64,000 nt of DNA from NCBI RefSeq assembly GCF_024807845.1, contig NZ_JANUEQ010000003.1, forward strand, positions 310,001 through 374,000, in the 5' to 3' direction. The notes beneath the pieces are model-generated. The model was not told the DNA's origin. It ran no database searches and saw nothing but the letters and a program-made list of their open reading frames with translations. The position numbers and the translations under genes were made by a program. Origin of the DNA: Klebsiella sp. BIGb0407 (lineage in GTDB: Bacteria > Pseudomonadota > Gammaproteobacteria > Enterobacterales > Enterobacteriaceae). Of the stretch, positions 55,061 through 64,000 are shown piece by piece; the stretch's first letter is position 1, and each line of letters begins with the position of its first letter.

Positions 55061-55360
55061 AATGCTAACAAATTAGAGCGAGCAGGCAAGTCTAACCTGG
55101 ACGAGTTAGACAGTATTTAAACAGGAAGGGGACAGAAACCGTGATAATTCATATAATGTCACCGGACTGACAGGTAACATTTACTGACATCCACTAACAT
55201 AAATACGTCATTTTGTGAGTATATGTAAATTGCATGACAGATCACTATTTTGATTTTCAATTATAGAACATTCCTATTTTGTGGCGCTGATCTCATTTTA
55301 TTGTTTGCCGTTACATAGAATGTGCAACGAAACTAAACTTGCCTCATATTCGGAGCAAAT
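55061..55360. other. Divergent mntH-nupC regulatory region
   Basis: About 300 bp without a gene. Upstream of nupC, TGTGA at 55214-55218 followed after 6 bases by GTAAA resembles a degenerate CRP site, and TTGCC/GTGCAACG around 55303-55330 resembles CytR half sites. Both fit the known cAMP-CRP/CytR control of nupC but are weak matches. GATAATTCATATAATG at 55143-55158 could be a Fur-like site for mntH. Confidence 0.35.
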
Positions 55361-56548
55361 ATGTCCCATATTCTGCATTTCATTTTAGCGCTTGCTGTTG
55401 TTGCACTGCTAGCTATCCTGGTCAGTCCTAACCGCAAACAAATACGCATTCGCTTTATTATCCAGTTACTGGTTATTGAAGTGTTACTGGCCTGGTTCTT
55501 CCTGACTTCAGATGTGGGTTTAGGATTTGTTCAAGGTTTCTCAAGCATGTTCGAGAAACTACTCGGTTTTGCCAACCAAGGTACTGATTTTGTGTTTGGT
55601 AAAATGAATGATGAAGGCCTGGCATTCTTCTTCCTGAAAGTACTGTGCCCGATTATCTTTATCTCTGCTCTTATCGGTATTTTGCAACATATACGCGTAC
55701 TGCCGATTGTTATCCGCGCTATCGGTACCGTGCTTTCTAAAGTCAATGGCATGGGTAAACTGGAGTCATTTAACGCCGTCAGCTCACTGATCCTCGGACA
55801 ATCTGAGAACTTTATCGCTTATAAAGATATTCTCGGCAAAATGTCTCGTAACCGTATGTACACCATGTCAGCAACCGCGATGTCGACTGTTTCCATGTCG
55901 ATTGTTGGTGCTTATATGACGATGTTACAACCGCAGTACGTTGTTGCAGCGCTGGTATTGAACATGTTCAGTACCTTCATCATTGTTTCACTTATCAACC
56001 CGTATCAGGTTGACGAAACAGAAGATAAGCTGGAAATGACCAATGCACATGAAGGACAAAGCTTCTTTGAAATGCTGGGTGAATACATCCTGGCTGGTTT
56101 TAAAGTCGCCGTTATCGTTGCTGCAATGCTGATTGGTTTTATCGCTCTAATTTCTGCACTGAACGCACTATTCTCTACTGTCTTGGGTATCTCTTTCCAA
56201 GGCATTCTGGGTTATATCTTCTATCCAATTGCATGGGTGATGGGCGTTCCAGCGGGTGAAGCGTTGCAGGTGGGCAGTATTATGGCAACCAAACTGGTTT
56301 CGAATGAATTTGTTGCCATGATGGACTTGCAGAAAATTGCCAGCACCTTGTCTCCACGCGCTGAAGGCATCTTGTCAGTGTTCCTGGTTTCCTTCGCTAA
56401 CTTCTCGTCAATTGGTATCATCGCCGGTGCGATTAAAGGCCTGAATGAAGAGCAAGGTAACGTGGTATCACGTTTCGGCCTGAAACTGCTTTATGGTTCG
56501 ACTCTGGTGAGTATCCTGTCTGCGTCTATTGCAGCATTGGTAATCTAA
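55361..56548 (+). CDS. nupC: Nucleoside permease NupC
   Basis: 395 aa (E. coli 400). Concentrative nucleoside transporter: proton-driven uptake of pyrimidine nucleosides and adenosine at the inner membrane. It has the N-terminal Nucleos_tra2_N helices, the gate domain with [16 protein letters not shown], and the core with [39 protein letters not shown], where the conserved QSEN and [11 protein letters not shown] bind substrate. It ends with [17 protein letters not shown] and [15 protein letters not shown]. It is followed by a strong terminator. Confidence 0.96.
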   Translation: MSHILHFILALAVVALLAILVSPNRKQIRIRFIIQLLVIEVLLAWFFLTSDVGLGFVQGFSSMFEKLLGFANQGTDFVFGKMNDEGLAFFFLKVLCPIIFISALIGILQHIRVLPIVIRAIGTVLSKVNGMGKLESFNAVSSLILGQSENFIAYKDILGKMSRNRMYTMSATAMSTVSMSIVGAYMTMLQPQYVVAALVLNMFSTFIIVSLINPYQVDETEDKLEMTNAHEGQSFFEMLGEYILAGFKVAVIVAAMLIGFIALISALNALFSTVLGISFQGILGYIFYPIAWVMGVPAGEALQVGSIMATKLVSNEFVAMMDLQKIASTLSPRAEGILSVFLVSFANFSSIGIIAGAIKGLNEEQGNVVSRFGLKLLYGSTLVSILSASIAALVI

Positions 56549-56590
56549 TACCCGACATTCTCTGATAATACAGAGACTGAGATTTGGCCT

Positions 56591-56625
56591 AAAAAACCGG
56601 GACCTGATTGGCCCGGTTTTTTTCG
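56591..56625 (+). terminator. Intrinsic terminator of nupC
   Basis: AAAACCGGG (56593-56601) pairs with CCCGGTTTT (56612-56620), followed by TTTCG. It lies 45 bp after the nupC stop. Confidence 0.9.
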
Positions 56626-56766
56626 TTTTATTGATAGCCAGGAAGGTTTGTGTAACGCATACAGGGGATAATTCGGAAAATGAATGGGCTGCGGATAACT
56701 TCTGATAGCGTTCAAATACCAAAGATATAAAAGCAAAAACCCCCGCAATTGCGAGGGTTTAAAATG

Positions 56767-56842
<76 letters not shown>

Positions 56843-56886
56843 ACATTGTCGGTTTTACTATGGTCCAAATCTTGCTGGTAAAGATT

Positions 56887-56962
<76 letters not shown>

Positions 56963-56995
56963 AGACCATATAACCTTGTCGTGCTGACGGGCGGC

Positions 56996-57024
56996 ATAAT
57001 ATGAAACCCATCATACGCTGTCAA
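56996..57024 (-). promoter_or_regulatory. Sigma-70 promoter of the tRNA-Ala pair
   Basis: On the minus strand a perfect TTGACA (57024-57019), 17-bp spacer and TATTAT (57001-56996) are followed by a GC-rich discriminator GCCGCCCG, the hallmark of stringently controlled stable-RNA promoters. Confidence 0.9.
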
Positions 57025-57188
57025 CGGCAAATTGTTTTTCCGCGCTCAATCGCCTAAAAAGTCATCGCCCTGATTAAATCCTGATTGCATCAAATCGCGT
57101 TGTAGTTAATTCTGTCACTGTTTGAGGTAAAATACTTCAATAAAATGGACCACTAACCCCTCCCTTCAGGAAATGAAAAGGAATCACC

Positions 57189-57542
57189 GTGCTCAAGGAA
57201 AGAATGACACCCGAGGAATTAGCTATAGTTACTGGTTATAGCCGCCAAACCATCAACAAGTGGGTACGCAGACAAAGCTGGACGACCTCGCCAAAACCGG
57301 GAGTCCAGGGTGGTAAGGCTCGCCTTATCCATATTGATGAACAGGTTCGAGAGTTTATCAATAGCGCCAGGCGCGTCACTGATAATCAGGTCCGCTATAA
57401 CGTCAATGATACACCACTGGAAAATCTGCTGTTAAATTCACTCCAGCAAATGTCCGATAGCGAGCAACAAAGAATGGCTGCGATATTATTGCGAGATGGT
57501 ATTGCAGGCGTGTTGACTCGACTGGGTATCAGAGATGAATAG
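57189..57542 (+). CDS. yfeC: YfeC-like putative DNA-binding protein
   Basis: 117 aa from a GTG with an AAAAGGA SD. The N-terminal half is a helix-turn-helix: MTPEELAIVTGYSRQTINKWVRRQSWTTSPKPGVQGGKARLIHIDEQVREFI, nearly as in E. coli YfeC. The C-terminal part (ENLLLNSLQQMSDSEQQRMAAILLRDGIAGVLTRLGIRDE) is helical. It corresponds to the Mu-repressor-type DNA-binding fold of DUF1323. E. coli has yfeC and its paralogue yfeD here; only one is present. It lies between the alanine tRNAs and gltX. The regulatory role is inferred. Confidence 0.88.
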   Translation: MLKERMTPEELAIVTGYSRQTINKWVRRQSWTTSPKPGVQGGKARLIHIDEQVREFINSARRVTDNQVRYNVNDTPLENLLLNSLQQMSDSEQQRMAAILLRDGIAGVLTRLGIRDE

Positions 57543-57585
57543 CCCGTTCAGCCATTGAACTGAGGTTATAAAGCTGTAGATAAAA

Positions 57586-57656
57586 AAGTAACAGGGGGAG
57601 GTAAATTTACCCTCTGTTACTTAAAGAGTTCTATAAGCCGGTAATCAATACCGGCT
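57586..57656. terminator. Tandem stem-loops terminating gltX and yfeC
   Basis: Stem 1: AAGTAACAG (57586-57594) with CTGTTACTT (57614-57622), with TTTTTTA following on the minus strand, a good gltX terminator. Stem 2: AGCCGGTA (57636-57643) with TACCGGCT (57649-57656). They separate the convergent yfeC and gltX. Confidence 0.75.
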
Positions 57657-57676
57657 CTTCAGAACAGAACGAACAG

Positions 57677-59089
57677 TTACTGCCCTTCACGCTCACTAAT
57701 AAACGCCAAAGCTTTTGTAATGCGCTCTATTGCACGCGTTTTACCAATGGCATGAACCGTCACGTCCAGGCCCGGAGACTGACCACCGCCCGTTACAGCT
57801 ACACGTAGTGGCATACCGACCTTGCCCATGCCTACTTCAAGCTCATCCGCGGTTGCCTGAATCGCCTGGTGAACATTTTCAGCACTCCAGACAGTAATAG
57901 CCGCTAATTTGTCACGCACCACTTCCAGTGGCTGACGCGCAACGGGACGAAGATGTTTTTTCGCCGCATCGGCATCGAATTCAGCGAAGTCTTCATAGAA
58001 ATAGCGGCAGGTTTGTGCCATTTCTTTCAGGGTCTTGCAACGTTCACCCAATAATTTAACTAAATCAGCTAATTGTGGTCCGGTGCGGGTATCAATATTT
58101 TCTTGCTCAATATGCCACTGAAGCTGGGTAGCAACATATTCTGGTGGCAAGTGGTTAATATAATGATGGTTAAGCCACTGTAATTTTTCTGTATTGAAAG
58201 CACTGGCTGACTTACTTACCGAGTTCAGAGCAAATAATTCAATCATCTCTTCACGGGTAAAGATTTCCTGATCGCCATGAGCCCAGCCCAGACGTACCAG
58301 ATAGTTGAGCAGCGCCTCAGGTAAATAGCCATCATCACGGTATTGCATCACACTGACTGCACCATGACGTTTGGATAGTTTTTTGCCATCATCACCGTTA
58401 ATCATCGATACGTGAGCGTAAAGAGGAACCGGTGCATTCAGTGCTTTCAGGATATTGATTTGACGTGGGGTGTTGTTGATATGGTCTTCACCACGAATAA
58501 CGTGGGTGATTTGCATATCCCAGTCATCAACAACCACACAGAAGTTATAGGTTGGAGCGCCATCGGTACGACGGATGATCAGGTCATCAAGTTCCTGATT
58601 GCTAAATTCGATAGGACCACGAATTTGGTCGTCAAAAATCACTGACCCTTCTTGCGGGTTAGCAAAACGAACCACACAAGGCTCATCTGCGGCATGTTCA
58701 TGAGCCCCATGACGACAGCGACCGTCGTAGCGTGGTTTTTCATGATTCGCCATTTGTGTTTCACGCAGCTCATCCAGACGTTCTTTGGAGCAATAGCACT
58801 TATAGGCGGTTCCCGCTTCCAGCATTTCATCAATAGCTGCATTGTAGCGGTCAAAACGTTTAGTCTGGAAATAAGGGCCCTCATCCCACTCAAGGCTCAG
58901 CCAGTTCATACCATCCATAATGGCTTCGATGGCTTCTGGAGTGGAGCGTTCGAGATCTGTATCTTCAATACGTAATACAAACTCGCCGCCGTTGTGACGA
59001 GCAAAAAGCCAGGAATAAAGAGCGGTACGAGCACCACCGACGTGGAGATAGCCAGTCGGGCTTGGTGCAAAGCGAGTTTTGATTTTCAT
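57677..59089 (-). CDS. gltX: Glutamyl-tRNA synthetase
   Basis: 470 aa class I synthetase that charges tRNA-Glu in the cytosol. It begins [30 protein letters not shown], with the HIGH-type motif as HVGG. The KMSKS-type motif is KLSKRHG. A zinc-site cysteine region lies around [12 protein letters not shown] and GRCRHG. Length and location next to the valine/lysine tRNA operon agree with E. coli. Confidence 0.97.
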   Translation of the reverse strand: MKIKTRFAPSPTGYLHVGGARTALYSWLFARHNGGEFVLRIEDTDLERSTPEAIEAIMDGMNWLSLEWDEGPYFQTKRFDRYNAAIDEMLEAGTAYKCYCSKERLDELRETQMANHEKPRYDGRCRHGAHEHAADEPCVVRFANPQEGSVIFDDQIRGPIEFSNQELDDLIIRRTDGAPTYNFCVVVDDWDMQITHVIRGEDHINNTPRQINILKALNAPVPLYAHVSMINGDDGKKLSKRHGAVSVMQYRDDGYLPEALLNYLVRLGWAHGDQEIFTREEMIELFALNSVSKSASAFNTEKLQWLNHHYINHLPPEYVATQLQWHIEQENIDTRTGPQLADLVKLLGERCKTLKEMAQTCRYFYEDFAEFDADAAKKHLRPVARQPLEVVRDKLAAITVWSAENVHQAIQATADELEVGMGKVGMPLRVAVTGGGQSPGLDVTVHAIGKTRAIERITKALAFISEREGQ

Positions 59090-59302
59090 TAAAAGGCCTT
59101 AATTACGCAGAAATGCCGATAAAACGGCAGTTGCCAGAGAAAGTTCACAATAACATTCTATCACTGTGGGCTAATTCCTCAATGTTACAGCCGGGCAAGA
59201 GTCATATTCCTGATGATTTGATGGCAAATCAAACACACGTAAGTCATTCTTGGCTGGATCGTTTATTTTTAAGACTAACTGAAAAAAACTTAACAAAATG
59301 CG

Positions 59303-59330
59303 TTGACTCATTTTCAACTCTCCCTATAAT
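59303..59330 (+). promoter_or_regulatory. Sigma-70 promoter of tRNA operon copy A
   Basis: TTGACT (59303-59308), 16-bp spacer, TATAAT (59325-59330), then the GC-rich discriminator GCGACTCC. Copy B has the same boxes exactly 895 bp downstream. Confidence 0.9.
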
Positions 59331-59347
59331 GCGACTCCACACAGCGG

Positions 59348-59423
59348 GGGTGATTAGCTCAGCTGGGAGAGCACCTCCCTTACAAGGAGGGGGTCGGCGG
59401 TTCGATCCCGTCATCACCCACCA
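59348..59423 (+). tRNA. valU: tRNA-Val (anticodon UAC), copy A1
   Basis: 76 nt with encoded CCA. GGGTGATTAGCTCAGC at the start, anticodon arm CTCCCT-TAC-AAGGAG, T-arm GGCGGTTCGATCCCGTC. It corresponds to the E. coli valUXY group; which letter applies to which copy is arbitrary. Confidence 0.97.
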
Positions 59424-59469
59424 CTCTTAATGAGTGAATCCCGCAGTGTAGACAAGAGACTTGAGAAGT

Positions 59470-59545
59470 GGGTGATTAGCTCAGCTGGGAGAGCACCTCC
59501 CTTACAAGGAGGGGGTCGGCGGTTCGATCCCGTCATCACCCACCA
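59470..59545 (+). tRNA. valX: tRNA-Val (anticodon UAC), copy A2
   Basis: Identical in sequence to the first tRNA-Val, 46 bp after it. Confidence 0.97.
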
Positions 59546-59593
59546 CTTTCTCGCCAGCGAAAGTTTCTTGTTAGTTTTAAGAAGTACCGAAGT

Positions 59594-59669
59594 GGGTGAT
59601 TAGCTCAGCTGGGAGAGCACCTCCCTTACAAGGAGGGGGTCGGCGGTTCGATCCCGTCATCACCCACCA
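59594..59669 (+). tRNA. valY: tRNA-Val (anticodon UAC), copy A3
   Basis: Identical in sequence to the first tRNA-Val. The tRNA-Lys follows after only 4 bp. Confidence 0.97.
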
Positions 59670-59673
59670 CTTC

Positions 59674-59749
59674 GGGTCGTTAGCTCAGTTGGTAGAGCAG
59701 TTGACTTTTAATCAATTGGTCGCAGGTTCGAATCCTGCACGACCCACCA
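59674..59749 (+). tRNA. lysV: tRNA-Lys (anticodon UUU), copy A
   Basis: 76 nt with encoded CCA. GGGTCGTTAGCTCAGTTGG at the start, anticodon arm TTGACT-TTT-AATCAA, T-arm GCAGGTTCGAATCCTGC. It is the last tRNA of operon copy A, followed after 7 bp by a terminator. Confidence 0.97.
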
Positions 59750-59756
59750 ATGTATG

Positions 59757-59780
59757 AAGGCGCCCTAAAGGCGCCTTTTT
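59757..59780 (+). terminator. Terminator of tRNA operon copy A
   Basis: AAGGCGCC (59757-59764) with GGCGCCTT (59770-59777), then TTT. It also starts the first 156-bp repeat unit. Confidence 0.9.
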
Positions 59781-59974
59781 GCTATGCGCGATTCGGGCGG
59801 GGTTCGAACCTGCAGCAGGTTCGAGTGAAGCGAAGCGAAACAACGTTGCGCAGCAACGGCCCGAAGGGCGAGGCCGCAGGCCGAGTCATCCTGCACGACC
59901 CACCAATGTACGAAGGCGCCCTAAAGGCGCCTTTTTGCTATGCGCGATTCGGGCGGGGTTCGAACCTGCTGCAG
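59757..59974 (+). repeat. rtT-like 156-bp repeat array after tRNA-Lys copy A (one full unit, one truncated)
   Basis: The unit runs from one terminator stem to the next (59757 to 59912; the second terminator is at 59913-59936). Inside, GCAGGTTCGA near 59813 and ATCCTGCACGACCCACCA (59888-59905) copy the T-arm and acceptor 3' end of tRNA-Lys. They are separated by about 65 bp holding three mini-hairpins: CGTTGC-GCA-GCAACG, GCCC-GAA-GGGC and GGCC-GCA-GGCC. A second unit is truncated after GCTGCAG at 59974. Confidence 0.9.
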
Positions 59975-60197
59975 TCACTCCCCCCTTCCCTCTTTTCCAT
60001 TTCGTGATAAACAATACTCACTATTCCAAGCTGACTGCTGAAAAAATCACTCGTCAGAACTGATGCCTGTCTCAAGAAAAATACCGCAACCTCAGCAAAC
60101 CAAAGCCGACTTGGTTAAAAATACGCCTCCACTGCCCAGTAAATCATCACTAACGCTCAAGATGACAACAAATGAATTGATATCACTATCTAATAGG
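59975..60197. other. Spacer between the two tRNA operon copies
   Basis: About 220 bp of plain sequence without ORF, stem-loop or tRNA. It differs from the sequence before copy A (59090-59300), so the duplication does not extend beyond the promoter -35 region. Confidence 0.6.
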
Positions 60198-60225
60198 TTG
60201 ACTCAGTTTCAACTATCCCTATAAT
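60198..60225 (+). promoter_or_regulatory. Sigma-70 promoter of tRNA operon copy B
   Basis: TTGACT (60198-60203), 16-bp spacer, TATAAT (60220-60225) and the same discriminator as copy A. The spacer differs from copy A by a few bases. Confidence 0.9.
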
Positions 60226-60242
60226 GCGACTCCACACAGCGG

Positions 60243-60318
60243 GGGTGATTAGCTCAGCTGGGAGAGCACCTCCCTTACAAGGAGGGGGTCGGCGGTTCGA
60301 TCCCGTCATCACCCACCA
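60243..60318 (+). tRNA. tRNA-Val (anticodon UAC), copy B1
   Basis: 76 nt, identical to the valine tRNAs of copy A, offset 895 bp. Confidence 0.97.
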
Positions 60319-60364
60319 CTCTTAATGAGTGAATCCCGCAGTGTAGACAAGAGACTTGAGAAGT

Positions 60365-60440
60365 GGGTGATTAGCTCAGCTGGGAGAGCACCTCCCTTAC
60401 AAGGAGGGGGTCGGCGGTTCGATCCCGTCATCACCCACCA
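60365..60440 (+). tRNA. tRNA-Val (anticodon UAC), copy B2
   Basis: 76 nt, identical to the others. The spacer after it differs from copy A by one base (CTCACC versus CTCGCC). Confidence 0.97.
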
Positions 60441-60488
60441 CTTTCTCACCAGCGAAAGTTTCTTGTTAGTTTTAAGAAGTACCGAAGT

Positions 60489-60564
60489 GGGTGATTAGCT
60501 CAGCTGGGAGAGCACCTCCCTTACAAGGAGGGGGTCGGCGGTTCGATCCCGTCATCACCCACCA
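60489..60564 (+). tRNA. tRNA-Val (anticodon UAC), copy B3
   Basis: 76 nt, identical to the others. Confidence 0.97.
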
Positions 60565-60568
60565 CTTC

Positions 60569-60644
60569 GGGTCGTTAGCTCAGTTGGTAGAGCAGTTGAC
60601 TTTTAATCAATTGGTCGCAGGTTCGAATCCTGCACGACCCACCA
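60569..60644 (+). tRNA. tRNA-Lys (anticodon UUU), copy B
   Basis: 76 nt, identical to the lysine tRNA of copy A. The repeat array of copy B follows. Confidence 0.97.
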
Positions 60645-60651
60645 ATGTATG

Positions 60652-61143
60652 AAGGCGCCCTAAAGGCGCCTTTTTGCTATGCGCGATTCGGGCGGGGTTC
60701 GAACCTGCAGCAGGTTCGAGTGAAGCGAAGCGAAACAACGTTGCGCAGCAACGGCCCGAAGGGCGAGGCCGCAGGCCGAGTCATCCTGCACGACCCACCA
60801 ATGTACGAAGGCGCCCTAAAGGCGCCTTTTTGCTATGCGCGATTCGGGCGGGGTTCGAACCTGCAGCAGGTTCGAGTGAAGCGTAGCGAAACAACGTTGC
60901 GTAGCAACGGCCCGAAGGGCGAGGCCGCAGGCCGAGTCATCCTACACGACCCACCAATGTATTAAGGTGCCCTAAAGGCGCCTTTTTGCTATGCGTAATT
61001 CGGGCGGGGTTCGAACCTGCTGCAGGTTCGAGTGAAGCGAAGCGAAACAACGTTGCGCAGCAACGGCCCGAAGGGCGAGGCCACAGGCCGAGTCATCCTG
61101 CACGACCCACCAATGTATTAAGGCGCCCTAAAGGCGCCTTTTT
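60652..61143 (+). repeat. rtT-like 156-bp tandem repeat array after tRNA-Lys copy B (three full units plus a final terminator)
   Basis: Terminator stems begin at 60652, 60808, 60964 and 61120, an exact 156-bp period. Each unit carries split tRNA-Lys T-arm and acceptor sequence ending in CCA, three mini-hairpins, and its own AAGGCGCC/GGCGCCTT terminator. Unit 3's terminator has a G-T pair (AAGGTGCC). Paired changes keep hairpins intact, for example GTTGCGCAGCAAC versus GTTGCGTAGCAAC. Short open frames through the array (for example 60645-60965) are by-products of the periodicity. Confidence 0.92.
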
Positions 61144-61146
61144 GCT
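61120..61146 (+). terminator. Last terminator of the tRNA operon B array
   Basis: AAGGCGCC (61120-61127), loop, GGCGCCTTTTTG (to 61144). It is the fourth in series. Confidence 0.9.
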
Positions 61147-61236
61147 ATCTGCGTTATGATTTCTTACCTGCAATATCAACTTTCTCAAATATATGCCGAT
61201 AACAGGCCGGGATACGGCTTATATATAGGTGTAATA

Positions 61237-61575
61237 ATGACAACAATTAATACCACAGTCAGCTTAGCAAGCTCATCTTCTTCTGCATCAGGTAGTTCAG
61301 ATAACAGTCTGGCAGGACAAATCAGTCGCCTGACCAGCCAAATCACTAAACTCACTAAACAGTTAAAAGATGTATCTTCCGGTGACGGTTCAGTTGAAGA
61401 GAAAAAGCAGCAGCAGGAGTTGATACAGGCTCAGATAAAAATGCTGCAAACACAGCTGGCACAGCTGCAACGTCAACAGGCTGAACAAGCCACGCAAAAA
61501 AATCAGTCTCAGTCAGTTCCTGAAGTCGGCGTTAATCATCCTGCTGACGGCAAAAAAATTGATATCTATATCTGA
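61237..61575 (+). CDS. FlxA-like family protein
   Basis: 112 aa from the ATG at 61237 (weak AGGTG before it). The open frame back to 61156 starts in the repeat flank and is less likely. It has a serine-rich N-terminus ([17 protein letters not shown]), then a coiled coil (about 32-90: [40 protein letters not shown]) and a short tail. It matches the FlxA-like family (E. coli FlxA, 110 aa), cytosolic, of unknown function. Its 3' end overlaps yfeR by 10 bp tail to tail. No sign of flagellar genes nearby. Confidence 0.75.
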   Translation: MTTINTTVSLASSSSSASGSSDNSLAGQISRLTSQITKLTKQLKDVSSGDGSVEEKKQQQELIQAQIKMLQTQLAQLQRQQAEQATQKNQSQSVPEVGVNHPADGKKIDIYI

Positions 61576-62510
61576 GAATAAAGAGTGTCATCAAAGAGCG
61601 GGTGGCCTTTACGGGCTTCGGTTAATAACTGCGCCTGATGGTGAACCACCTGCCAGATAACCTCTGCGGCTCTGGACAGCGAACGATTCCTGCGGCGAAC
61701 CAGCATAATGGTTCGGTCAACTGTCGGAATCAATCGCTTGACGACCAGTGACTGTCCTTCCGGTAAAGGCAAAGCCAGCGCTGGCAGGATACTGATGCCA
61801 ATTCCGGCTTCAACCATGGGATAGAGCGTTGCCGGATGTCCTATTTGCTGCACAATCTGCGCCTCAATTTCTTGCTTAAAGAGCGCCTCATCGATTAACG
61901 GACGGCTACCGGACGCATAGTCCTGTAATACCAGCTTAGCCCCCTGTAATTGCTTCCAGGCAACCTGAGGCGTATTAGCCAGGGGATCATCACTGCGACA
62001 GAGTAAGAAGAAAGGTTCTGACAACACTTCTTCACAATGTAAATCACTCGCCTCTCCGGGATCGATAACAATGGCCAGGTCAACCTCTCCCTGACGTACA
62101 CTTTCCAGTACCCACTGCTGGGGCCTGTCATAAAGGATAAATTGAATTTCAGGATAGTTTTGTGCCGCCATCGCAATGGACTGTGGCATCAGATGGGCCG
62201 AGATAGTCTGGCTGGCAGCGACGCGTACCGTACCACTCAGTTGATGGCCGATGCTACGTGCATCAAGCAATGTAGTATTCAGCTCTTCCAGCAACAGCTC
62301 CAGTTTCGAAGCCAGTTGCTCACCCGCTGCCGTCAGAACCACTTCGCGTGTCGTTCTGTCGAGTAACTTCACGCTCAAGGTGGTTTCCAGATCTTTGACA
62401 CTGTGGCTTACAGCCGACTGACTAAGCCCTATAGCCGCTCCCGCCTGACTAAAACTACCTTTGCGAGCAACAGCAACAAAAATGCGTAACTGACGTAGCG
62501 AATAATTCAT
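61566..62510 (-). CDS. yfeR: LysR-family transcriptional regulator YfeR
   Basis: 314 aa. The N-terminal winged helix (1-60) has [48 protein letters not shown]. The effector domain (90-300) is type 2 periplasmic-like ([47 protein letters not shown]). It is divergent from yfeH with an 89-bp gap, the typical LysR layout. In E. coli and Salmonella YfeR represses or activates yfeH in response to osmolarity. Confidence 0.92.
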   Translation of the reverse strand: MNYSLRQLRIFVAVARKGSFSQAGAAIGLSQSAVSHSVKDLETTLSVKLLDRTTREVVLTAAGEQLASKLELLLEELNTTLLDARSIGHQLSGTVRVAASQTISAHLMPQSIAMAAQNYPEIQFILYDRPQQWVLESVRQGEVDLAIVIDPGEASDLHCEEVLSEPFFLLCRSDDPLANTPQVAWKQLQGAKLVLQDYASGSRPLIDEALFKQEIEAQIVQQIGHPATLYPMVEAGIGISILPALALPLPEGQSLVVKRLIPTVDRTIMLVRRRNRSLSRAAEVIWQVVHHQAQLLTEARKGHPLFDDTLYSQI

Positions 62511-62599
62511 TTATAAAATTCATCAATCTATTAAATAAATCAATTTTATTTCTAAAACCAGAAAGAACACAATAGGCCTCTTTCGGCGGAGAACTGGTT

Positions 62600-63594
62600 A
62601 TGCAATTGTTTCGTGTTTTAGATCCTTTTACACTCATCCTGGTTTTAACAGTCTTACTGGCTTCTTTTCTTCCAGCCGTAGGTGATGTCTATGTATTCTT
62701 TGAGTGGCTGACTACCGCCGCAATTGCCCTGCTCTTTTTTATGCATGGCGCTAAGTTATCACGTGAAGCGATTATTGCGGGTGGGGGTCACTGGCGTTTA
62801 CATTTATGGGTGATGTGCAGCACCTTTATTCTGTTTCCGGCATTAGGTGTGCTCTTAAACTGGTGGCAACCTTTTGCAGTTAGCCAGCATATTTATGACG
62901 GTTTCCTCTATCTCTCAATTTTACCTGCGACAGTACAGTCAGCGATTGCCTTTACCTCTATCGCCGGGGGAAATGTCGCGGCAGCCGTCTGTTCCGCCTC
63001 TGCATCCAGCGTATTAGGTATTTTCCTGTCACCCGTTTTGGTGGGTATCGTGATGCAGGTACAAGGTGCGAGTGGTAGCTTCCATGATGTCGGCAGAATT
63101 ATGCTGCAACTGCTACTCCCCTTTGTCCTCGGGCATTTAATGCGTCCGTGGATTGGGAATTTTGTGGCAAAACACAAGAAGATGATTGGTAAAACCGATC
63201 AGACATCGATTCTGTTAGTCGTCTATACCGCTTTTAGTGAAGCAGTGTCGCACGGTATCTGGAATAAAGTCGGTATCAGCGCATTGCTGTATATTGTGCT
63301 GATAAGCCTGATACTGCTGGCTATCGTTATCGGGGTCAATATCGTTGCTGCCCGGAAACTGGGTTTCAACAAGGCTGATGAAATTACCATTGTCTTCTGT
63401 GGCTCGAAAAAGAGCCTCGCCAATGGTATCCCAATGGCTAACATACTGTTTCCGGCAGCGGCAGTCGGTATCATGGTGCTGCCGCTGATGATTTTCCATC
63501 AGATCCAGCTTATCGTATGCGCCATAATGGCCAAGCGCTACCACCGTCAGGCGCTTGCTGCTAAAGCCGCGGCTGAAGCAGCCGCCAGTCAGAA

Positions 63595-63598
<4 letters not shown>
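62600..63598 (+). CDS. yfeH: Putative sodium/bile acid symporter family transporter YfeH
   Basis: 332 aa, the same length as E. coli YfeH. About ten membrane helices of the SBF-like (bile acid:sodium symporter) family. It has AIALLFFMHGAKLSREAIIAGGGHWRLH, LPATVQSAIAFTSIAGGNVAAAVCSASASSVLGIF and VFCGSKKSLANGIPMANILFP, where the two crossing-helix motifs carry polar residues for ion binding. The substrate is not known. It is divergently transcribed from its likely regulator gene yfeR, and its 3' end overlaps the ypeB end by 4 bp. Confidence 0.93.

Positions 63599-64000
<402 letters not shown>

Noticed and set aside
59113-59430. 105-codon frame upstream of and across the first tRNA-Val
   Set aside because: It includes the stable-RNA promoter and most of a tRNA gene; not a protein gene.
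59750-60965. Open frames of 85-106 codons through the tRNA-flanking repeats
   Set aside because: They repeat with the 156-bp period, contain tRNA-derived and terminator sequence, and have no ribosome binding site; they are artefacts of the repeat structure.
59757-61143. CRISPR array as explanation for the periodic repeats
   Set aside because: Units are 156 bp with almost no variable spacer, and contain tRNA ends and terminators; no cas genes are present.

Overview
The window is chromosomal DNA of a gamma-proteobacterium of the order Enterobacterales, most likely family Enterobacteriaceae. The right-hand part (about 50.5-64 kb) has an E. coli-like core order: ypdK, alaC, glk, ypeC, mntH, nupC, two tRNA-Ala(GGC), yfeC, gltX, tRNA-Val/tRNA-Lys operons, yfeR, yfeH, ypeB, ligA. 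E. coli genes normally found in these gaps (for example ypdABC between alaC and glk, xapABR after the lysine tRNA) are absent. I cannot name the genus. The left 50 kb is accessory and made of transport and catabolic operons. No prophage, CRISPR array or insertion-sequence transposase is visible.

Layout. 0-11.4 kb: the end of a PuuE-like deacetylase gene, then a co-directional operon with a dipeptide-type ABC importer (SBP, two permeases, two ATPases), three amidohydrolases and a GntR regulator. A sigma-54 type -24/-12 promoter (1011-1026) precedes it. 11.4-17.2 kb: a palindromic MITE-like element, then the urea importer urtABCDE on the minus strand, also behind a near-perfect sigma-54 promoter (17168-17183) with NtrC-like half sites. 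Both blocks look like nitrogen scavenging under NtrC. 17.4-20.8 kb: kefFC and an unidentified outer-membrane barrel.

21-45 kb is an iron island with three TonB-dependent receptors and several Fur-box-like sites. (a) 21.3-27.0 kb: a tightly coupled operon of a ChaN-like lipoprotein, a TonB-like protein lacking its C-terminal domain, a secreted prolyl oligopeptidase with an intact triad, and a receptor. This resembles in logic the Fus ferredoxin-piracy system but has an S9 peptidase, and it is my main candidate for an undescribed system. (b) 28.8-35.4 kb: an IutA-like siderophore receptor with SBP, two permeases, ATPase and FhuF-type reductase. (c) 40.3-44.7 kb: a FecI-type sigma factor, a FecR-type anti-sigma factor with a twin-arginine motif, and a large receptor with an N-terminal signalling domain. 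Between (b) and (c) lie a TPP riboswitch with tenA-thiZXY (pyrimidine salvage) and a flavoprotein monooxygenase behind its own Fur box.

45-50.1 kb: pxpA, a fused pxpBC, an Rpn-family nuclease, and a biotin carboxylase/BCCP fusion. Together they encode the parts of a split biotin-dependent carboxylase related to 5-oxoprolinase and urea carboxylase.

59.3-61.1 kb: a complete tRNA operon (promoter, 3x tRNA-Val(UAC), tRNA-Lys(UUU), terminator) is duplicated with an exact 895-bp offset. Each copy is followed by 156-bp repeats that carry the T-arm and acceptor end of tRNA-Lys, split by an insert of small hairpins, plus another terminator. They are analogous in design to the rtT repeats of the E. 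coli tyrT operon.
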